From JAAXHF01 sp965242605 (lineage in GTDB: Bacteria > Desulfobacterota > Binatia > Bin18): a stretch of DNA of 64,000 nucleotides. The notes below the pieces were generated by a model. The model did no database searches and was not told the DNA's origin. It saw nothing but the letters and a program-made list of their open reading frames with translations. The translations under genes and the position numbers were made by a program. The DNA lies in contig CBDESS010000001.1 in NCBI GenBank assembly GCA_965242605.1, forward strand, positions 682,001 to 746,000, read 5' to 3'. How positions within the stretch are numbered: the stretch's first letter is position 1; each line of letters opens with the position of its first letter. This document shows, piece by piece, positions 59,252-64,000 of this stretch.

Positions 59252-60001
59252 GTGCAAGAGGCGCGGCAAGAACTTACTGCGGGCATTGTCGTCATCGGGA
59301 ATGAGATTTTGTCCGGCAAGACGACCGATTCCAACTCGAGCTTCCTGGCCCGGGAGTTGCGTACAATTGGCGTGAGCCTGCGCCAGGTGATTGTTATTCC
59401 TGATGAAATAGACTTGATTGCCGCTACCGTGCGTGACTTCCACCGACAGTTTGACCTCGTCTTTACCTCGGGCGGGATCGGCCCGACCCACGATGACATC
59501 ACGATGGAGGGGATCGCCGTCGGTTTAGGCCGACGGGTAGTCCGCCACCCGGTCCTGGAGAGCAAGCTGCTCGAATACGCAGTCAAGCGCACCTCCAACG
59601 CCGCCTACATGCGCATGGCCGATGTCCCGGAAGGCGCGGAGCTGCTGTCAGAGGACCGCCTGCGTTTTCCAACCGTCAAGGTCGAAAACGTGTATATCCT
59701 GCCCGGCATCCCGGAAATTTTGCAGCAGAAATTCCTGGCCCTCAAAGAGCGCTTTGCAACACATCCGTATTACCTCAAGATCATCTACGCCAACGCCTAT
59801 GAGAGCAATATCGCGGCATCCCTCAACGACACCCTTGAGCACTATCCCGAGTTGCTCTTGGGCTCCTATCCAAAAATCAACAATCCAGACTATCGGGTCA
59901 AACTGACACTTGAGTCAAAAGACCAGACCTATGTTGAGCGGGCCTTTGCCCATTTACTGAATGTCTTACCTCCGGGTTGTGTGGTGAGGACAGAAGGCTG
60001 A
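59252..60001 (+). CDS. CinA-type molybdopterin-binding (MoCF) domain protein
   Basis: 249 residues from a GTG. The MoCF domain shows TAGIVVIGNEILSGKTTDSNSSFLARELRTIGV, FTSGGIGPTHDDITMEGIAVGL and a C-terminal PGIPEILQQKFLALKERF. Related to the N-terminal half of CinA, without the C-terminal nicotinamide-nucleotide amidase domain. ADP-ribose or molybdopterin pathway links are possible; function here is not shown. It runs in the same direction as rpoZ-rpoH but after an 85-bp gap. Confidence 0.88.
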   Translation: MQEARQELTAGIVVIGNEILSGKTTDSNSSFLARELRTIGVSLRQVIVIPDEIDLIAATVRDFHRQFDLVFTSGGIGPTHDDITMEGIAVGLGRRVVRHPVLESKLLEYAVKRTSNAAYMRMADVPEGAELLSEDRLRFPTVKVENVYILPGIPEILQQKFLALKERFATHPYYLKIIYANAYESNIAASLNDTLEHYPELLLGSYPKINNPDYRVKLTLESKDQTYVERAFAHLLNVLPPGCVVRTEG

Positions 60002-60013
60002 GAGGAGGAACCC

Positions 60014-60415
60014 ATGAGAAAACTGCTACAGCGCTGCGTTTGCAGTGGAATCGTTGCAGGACTGCTGACCTGGCCGAATCCGGCGAGCGCCCAGTACTTT
60101 GAAGAGACGGACTTGGGAACGGCACCGGCGGGCGCGGACCAAAAGCAGTACCTCGAAGATGCCGGCCTCGGAACGGCGACCGTCGCCGCCAATGTGGTGT
60201 ATATCCCGGCGAAGCTGGGCTATGCCCTGCTCGGCGGGCTGACCGGGGGCGTAGCCTACGCCTTGACCGGGGGGAATAAGGACGTGGCGGAGCAGGTCTG
60301 GAATCCGTCAATGGGTGGCAATTATATTCTCAACACAGACCACCTGCGCGGCACCGAGCCGATCTATTTCAGTGCCCCGACCCAGCCCTCGGACGGGAGA
60401 CCGCGCGGTCGGTGA
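60014..60415 (+). CDS. Secreted small protein of unknown function
   Basis: 133 residues with a signal peptide (RKLLQRCVCSGIVAGLLTWPNPASAQ). The mature part contains YIPAKLGYALLGGLTGGVAYALTGG, a hydrophobic glycine-rich segment that is often a conserved periplasmic or outer-membrane anchor motif, and NPSMGGNYILNTDHLRG. No clear family. Four bases of overlap with the next gene (GTGA), so they are coupled. Confidence 0.7.
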   Translation: MRKLLQRCVCSGIVAGLLTWPNPASAQYFEETDLGTAPAGADQKQYLEDAGLGTATVAANVVYIPAKLGYALLGGLTGGVAYALTGGNKDVAEQVWNPSMGGNYILNTDHLRGTEPIYFSAPTQPSDGRPRGR

Positions 60416-61005
60416 AAACCGGGCTGTGGGCAGTCCTCGCCCTGTGTGTCATCGGTGCCGGTTTTGTCGGCGTCCGCTACTGCCAGGTCAGGACCGCGGC
60501 CACCGCGTGGAACGCCCCGTCTCCCGAGATTCTCAGCGAGACGCTCGACAAGCAGGCCGATACCCTGCAGGCTGAGTTCACCGCTCGCCTCGACGCCCCG
60601 GTGGCCCGGGTCATGCGTACGCTGACCGAGCCTGAACGCAGCCAGGAGTTCAGCGACGCGGTGTCCCGCTCGGAGCTTGTCCACCACCACGGCAACCGCA
60701 AGGTGGTCATGTTTGAAATGCGGGTCTTGGGACGCCCGCAGGAGAGCACGCTGGCCTTTACTTTCTTGCCCCGAGAGAATCGGGTGCTCATCGAAACGGT
60801 TGAAAATCAGATGACCGAGCTGCGCGGGGAGTACATTGTAGCGCCCTCCCCGGACGGCAGAAAAACCCTGCTGACCTATCGGGCCTCAGCCACCGATAAG
60901 ACCCATAGGCCGATTCCCCTGGGTCTGCAAAAAAGTGCGATGCGCGAAGCCTTTGTCCTGACCCTGCGGGGCCTCAAAAAAGGGCTGGTTGAGCAGCCCG
61001 GCTAA
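60412..61005 (+). CDS. Membrane-anchored SRPBCC-like protein
   Basis: 197 residues from GTG 60412. One N-terminal membrane helix (KTGLWAVLALCVIGAGFVGV) and an outside domain with TARLDAPVARVMRTLTEPERSQEFSDAVSRSELVH, a pattern seen in polyketide-cyclase/SRPBCC proteins that bind hydrophobic ligands, plus FEMRVLGRPQESTLAFTF and GLKKGLVEQPG. Coupled to the preceding secreted protein. Confidence 0.65.
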   Translation: MKTGLWAVLALCVIGAGFVGVRYCQVRTAATAWNAPSPEILSETLDKQADTLQAEFTARLDAPVARVMRTLTEPERSQEFSDAVSRSELVHHHGNRKVVMFEMRVLGRPQESTLAFTFLPRENRVLIETVENQMTELRGEYIVAPSPDGRKTLLTYRASATDKTHRPIPLGLQKSAMREAFVLTLRGLKKGLVEQPG

Positions 61006-61026
61006 ACCCGAGCGGTCGCCACACGC

Positions 61027-61557
61027 TCAGCCCTCGACCTGTTCAGCCGCGGCAACGGTCGGCTCCTCAACAGGAGCGGCCAGCGCGAAGAGTTCAGCCT
61101 TATGCTGGCGTACAAAGTGGGCCACGCTGGTGCTGGCTCGGAGCAACATCTCGACATACGCGATCTCGGTGGTGCTTACCGCGGCCAGCGCCTGGGCATA
61201 GGCACCGAGCGCGGCTGACAGCTCCGACTGCTTGTCCACGACCACCTCAAGCCGCTCAGACAGGCAGGCGTTGACCCGTCCGGCCAGGGCTTCAATCGTT
61301 TTTGAGCGCTCCTCGTCCATTTTGCTCGACAGCATCTCCTGCCATACCATTTCGACCGTATAGCGGGCGGCGTGCTGGCTTCGGAGTCCGGCACTCAACT
61401 GATACAGTTGGTGCGCCAGGGCCGACACCGTGGCCGGACGCTTGCGTGAGACCAGGGCGTTGGCCCGCGTCAGCCTGGCGTGCAAGCGCGCCAGCCCCAT
61501 ATGCTCAGCCAGATGTGCGATCAGCCCGGTAAACTCTTGTGCGCTCAACTGTGCCAC
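61027..61557 (-). CDS. Hypothetical helical protein
   Basis: 176 residues, almost all helix and Ala/Leu-rich: ALAHQLYQLSAGLRSQHAARYTVEMVWQEMLSSKMDEERSKTIEALAGRVNACL. No family that I can name. It is read on the opposite strand to both neighbours. Confidence 0.55.
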   Translation of the reverse strand: MAQLSAQEFTGLIAHLAEHMGLARLHARLTRANALVSRKRPATVSALAHQLYQLSAGLRSQHAARYTVEMVWQEMLSSKMDEERSKTIEALAGRVNACLSERLEVVVDKQSELSAALGAYAQALAAVSTTEIAYVEMLLRASTSVAHFVRQHKAELFALAAPVEEPTVAAAEQVEG

Positions 61558-61719
61558 CGCATCCCTCCCATGCTCCTTCCGTGCTCCTCATGGCGTCTGT
61601 TTTGCCGGCCGGCGACGATCATGACAAAAACCGGGCCGGGCCGCAATCAGGCCAGGGCCGCTTGAGCTTGCGCCACCAGGCCGCTTGGGCTAAACACACC
61701 GGTATGGGAAGGGAGCAGT

Positions 61720-62943
61720 ATGAAAGCCCTGGTGTTCTCTGCTGAGCGGCAGCGCAAAGCGGCCCCCGCCTATCTGCCAGGCCTGGCCAACCTGAGCCTG
61801 AAAGAGGTTCCAAGCCCGGCCCTGCCCAACGCCAACTGGGTCGTGGTCAAAAGCAAAATCGCCGGCATCTGCGGCAGCGACCTCGGCTTCCTCCAGTGGA
61901 AGTCCATGCCGTCGGCCGAACCCTATTTTCAACTGCCCATCATCCTCGGCCATGAGCTGTTCGGCGAGGTTGAAGCCGTTGGCCGGCGGGTGAGCACGCT
62001 CCGTCCCGGCCAACGCGTGTCCATTGACCCCAGCCTCGGCTGCCGGGAGCGGGGCTTCCGCAAGCAGTGCCGGCAGTGCAAAGACGGCAACCCCGGCATC
62101 TGCGAGCATCTGGCCGAGGGCTGCCTCAAACCCGGCATCCTCATCGGTACCTGCCCGGACACCGGCGGTGGCTGGGGCGAGTATTTTGTGGCCCACAGCC
62201 GGCGTCTCTTTCCGCTGCCGGATACCATTGACGACGACGAAGCCTCCCTGCTTGAGCCGTTCTCGGTCTGCCTGCGGGCCGTGCTGAACAACCCGCCCCA
62301 CACGAGAGAGCAGGTCGTAGTCATCGGAGCCGGAACGATCGGCCTGATGACTATCGCCGCACTCAGGGCGGTTGAGCCGAGCTGTCGGATTGCGTGCATC
62401 GCCAAATATCCCTTCCAGGCCGAGCTGGCCGGCACCCTGGGAGCGGACGACATCATTGATGCGCAGCGTGATGATGTCATGGAACGGGTCGGTGCCCTGG
62501 CCGACACCACGGTCTACAAGCTGTCTGGCGGCGGAGCGATCCTGGCCGGCGGTGTACGCCTGGTCTACGATACCGTTACCACCTCACTCACCTTGAACCA
62601 CGCCCTGCGTATGGTACGGGGCAAAGGCCGCCTGGTCGTTCTCGGCCTGGCGGCTCTGCCCGAGGGCGTGGACTGGACACCGGTGTGGATGAAAGAAGTC
62701 TCTATCGTCGGCAGCCTGACCTATGGAACCGAGGTCTTTCAGGGCAAACGCGCCGACACCTTTGCCCGGGCAATTGCGTTTGTCGCCAGCCGCCGGGTTG
62801 ACCTCCGCCCTGTTCAACCCCGCAAATACCCGCTTAATCAGTACCGGCGGGCGCTCAGCCAGGCGGCCAGGAAAAAAAGCTCGGGGGCAGTCAAGGTTTC
62901 GTTTGTGCCCCAGGACAGACCAACGGACCAGAGGGCCACATGA
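61720..62943 (+). CDS. Zinc-binding alcohol dehydrogenase-like protein
   Basis: 407 residues of the MDR family. Catalytic zinc residues: AGICGSDLGFLQW and GHELFGEVE. Structural zinc: RKQCRQCKDGNPGICEH. The cofactor site is VVIGAGTIGLMTIAALRAVE, and the acidic tail GGWGEYFVAHSRRLFPLPDTIDDDEASLLEP follows. Larger than typical by a C-terminal extension (KKSSGAVKVSFVP). ATG 61720 has GGGAGC. Its stop overlaps the glycosyltransferase start (ATGA), so they likely form an operon. Confidence 0.9.
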   Translation: MKALVFSAERQRKAAPAYLPGLANLSLKEVPSPALPNANWVVVKSKIAGICGSDLGFLQWKSMPSAEPYFQLPIILGHELFGEVEAVGRRVSTLRPGQRVSIDPSLGCRERGFRKQCRQCKDGNPGICEHLAEGCLKPGILIGTCPDTGGGWGEYFVAHSRRLFPLPDTIDDDEASLLEPFSVCLRAVLNNPPHTREQVVVIGAGTIGLMTIAALRAVEPSCRIACIAKYPFQAELAGTLGADDIIDAQRDDVMERVGALADTTVYKLSGGGAILAGGVRLVYDTVTTSLTLNHALRMVRGKGRLVVLGLAALPEGVDWTPVWMKEVSIVGSLTYGTEVFQGKRADTFARAIAFVASRRVDLRPVQPRKYPLNQYRRALSQAARKKSSGAVKVSFVPQDRPTDQRAT

Positions 62944-63974
62944 GCAAGAGGACGCCGGCCGTCGCCGTCATCATCCCGGCCTGGAATGAAGCCTCCACCA
63001 TCGCCAAAACCGTGACGGACTTCCGGGAGGCGCTGCCGGGGGCGCGGGTCTATGTCTACGACAACAACTCCAGCGACCAGACCGCCCGGGCCGCCCGGGC
63101 CGCGGGCGCACAAGTCCGCCCGGAGCCGCGGCAGGGCAAGGGCAATGTGGTGCGCCGCGCCTTGGCCGACATTGAGGCCGATGTCTATGTGCTGGCCGAT
63201 GGCGATGCGACCTACGGCGCGCCGAGCGCACCCGGGATGGTCGAGTTGCTGCTCGCTCAGCAGCTCGACATGGTCGTAGCTCGCCGCCGCTCAACCGCCA
63301 GGGAGGCGCACCGCCCCGGGCACCGGTTCGGCAACTGGCTCCTGACAGCGACTGTCCGGCAAATCTTCGGCGCTGGCCTGAACGACCTGTTGTCCGGCTA
63401 TCGGGTTTTCTCCCGGCGGTTCGTGAAGTCATTTCCCGCCCTGAGCGTCGGATTTGAAATCGAGACCGAGCTGTCAATTCACGCCCTGGCCTTGCGGCTT
63501 CCCGTTGCGGAAATCGACACCCCCTATGCTGCGCGGCCCGAGGGCAGCCACAGCAAACTCAGCACATGGCGCGATGGGGGGCACATTCTGGGGACTATCT
63601 TGCGGCTGTTCATCCTGGAATGCCCGTTGCGCTTCTTCTCGCTCCTGGCACTGACGCTCACGGTGGCGGCCACTGTCCTGTTCGTGCCGCTCATCGTTGA
63701 ATACCTCCAGACCGGGCTGGTGCCCCGCTTGCCCACCATGCTCGGTGCCGCCAGCGTCTACACAGCCGCCTTCCTCAGCATCGTCGTCGGCATCATCCTG
63801 TATGCGACCGCGCTCGGCCGGCTTGAGGCCAAACGCCTGGCCTATCTGGCGGTCAGGCACCCCGGATACGACCTGGAGACCGTGGGCGACTTTGAGTCGC
63901 GGAGCCCGGCCGTCACCTCGAGACGTGAGACAAGCCTGACGAACCATGCGAGACAAAGACCTCCACGCCCTTGA
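62940..63974 (+). CDS. Family 2 glycosyltransferase with two C-terminal membrane helices
   Basis: 344 residues. GT-A fold: AVAVIIPAWNEASTIAKTVTDF, VYVYDNNSSDQTARAARAAGAQV, and VLADGDATYGAP with DxD-type metal site (87-89). Core: LTATVRQIFGAGLNDLLSGYRVFSRRFVKSFPALSVGFEIETELSI, close to dolichyl-phosphate-type transferases. Two TM helices follow (LLALTLTVAATVLFVPLIVEYL; FLSIVVGIILYATALGRLEAK). It would transfer a sugar to a lipid carrier or similar. Directly coupled to the dehydrogenase gene. Confidence 0.92.
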   Translation: MSKRTPAVAVIIPAWNEASTIAKTVTDFREALPGARVYVYDNNSSDQTARAARAAGAQVRPEPRQGKGNVVRRALADIEADVYVLADGDATYGAPSAPGMVELLLAQQLDMVVARRRSTAREAHRPGHRFGNWLLTATVRQIFGAGLNDLLSGYRVFSRRFVKSFPALSVGFEIETELSIHALALRLPVAEIDTPYAARPEGSHSKLSTWRDGGHILGTILRLFILECPLRFFSLLALTLTVAATVLFVPLIVEYLQTGLVPRLPTMLGAASVYTAAFLSIVVGIILYATALGRLEAKRLAYLAVRHPGYDLETVGDFESRSPAVTSRRETSLTNHARQRPPRP

Positions 63975-64000
63975 GTTTCCCGCGGTGTTGCGGCTGCTGG
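63946..64000 (+). CDS. mutS2: MutS2-like protein, N-terminal end only (cut by window edge)
   Basis: Only about 18 codons are visible: MRDKDLHALEFPAVLRLL, which matches the start of MutS2 proteins (…LEF-x-x-V-L-x-L). The gene overlaps the glycosyltransferase end by 29 bp. MutS2 resolves branched DNA or rescues stalled ribosomes, depending on lineage. Too short for more. Confidence 0.6.
   Translation, partial: MRDKDLHALEFPAVLRLL

Overview
The window is GC-rich, gene-dense bacterial chromosome, consistent with an uncultured, metabolically versatile environmental lineage. CaiB/BaiF CoA-transferases, MaoC hydratases, a FadB-type fusion, VOC and luciferase-like enzymes, a DUF4070-type radical SAM protein, HerA-NurA and an XPB-like helicase occur together. 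That mix recalls Tectomicrobia/Entotheonella-like or deltaproteobacterial-grade genomes, but this is a low-confidence impression because no rRNA or strong phylogenetic marker is present. I saw no convincing tRNA, rRNA or insertion sequence.

Region by region: (1) 1-4841 is a type II CRISPR-Cas locus on the minus strand (cas9, cas1, edge-truncated cas2). A divergent plus-strand tracrRNA candidate with a clean terminator lies beside cas9. The repeat array is not in the window and is probably beyond the left edge. (2) 5011-10125 holds acyl-CoA and redox enzymes plus an orphan XPB-like helicase. (3) 10164-20672 is a tight same-strand run: NurA, HerA, SbcD/Mre11, SbcC/Rad50 and a single-chain restriction-methylase. 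A promoter and a DUF3467-like/unknown pair follow. (4) 22013-22366 is an ArsC-family arsenate reductase whose catalytic Cys12 codon is TGA, a strong selenoprotein candidate with a fitting downstream hairpin. (5) 22302-26868 has miaB, a BtuF-like protein, moaB and a MoaD-MoaE fusion that stays open into a limonene-epoxide-hydrolase-like domain. (6) 26960-30948 holds two more restriction-modification pairs on opposite strands. (7) 30971-41889 is catabolic: CoA-transferase, VOC, 2-hydroxyacid dehydrogenase, crotonase, flavin monooxygenase, radical SAM and FadB-like genes. It also contains a decayed small membrane protein gene with an 18-bp tandem repeat. (8) 41956-51401 is a type III-like restriction island in which Res and Mod are separated by a small protein and a repeat-rich coiled-coil membrane protein. 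It is followed by a translationally coupled ParB-domain protein and a PD-(D/E)XK-like protein. (9) 51555-64000 is mostly housekeeping: VOC, metallo-hydrolase, two orphan solute-binding proteins, TrmJ-like methyltransferase, rpoZ, rpoH, CinA-domain protein, envelope proteins, an alcohol dehydrogenase/glycosyltransferase pair, and the first codons of a MutS2-like gene.

Taken together the window carries at least five genome-defence modules in 51 kb: CRISPR-Cas9, the HerA/NurA/Mre11/Rad50-linked restriction enzyme, two type II pairs, and the type III-like island. The best candidates for something under-described are the TGA-containing ArsC, the composite Res/coiled-coil/Mod/ParB/nuclease island, and the HerA-NurA-SbcCD-restriction operon with a non-canonical HerA P-loop.
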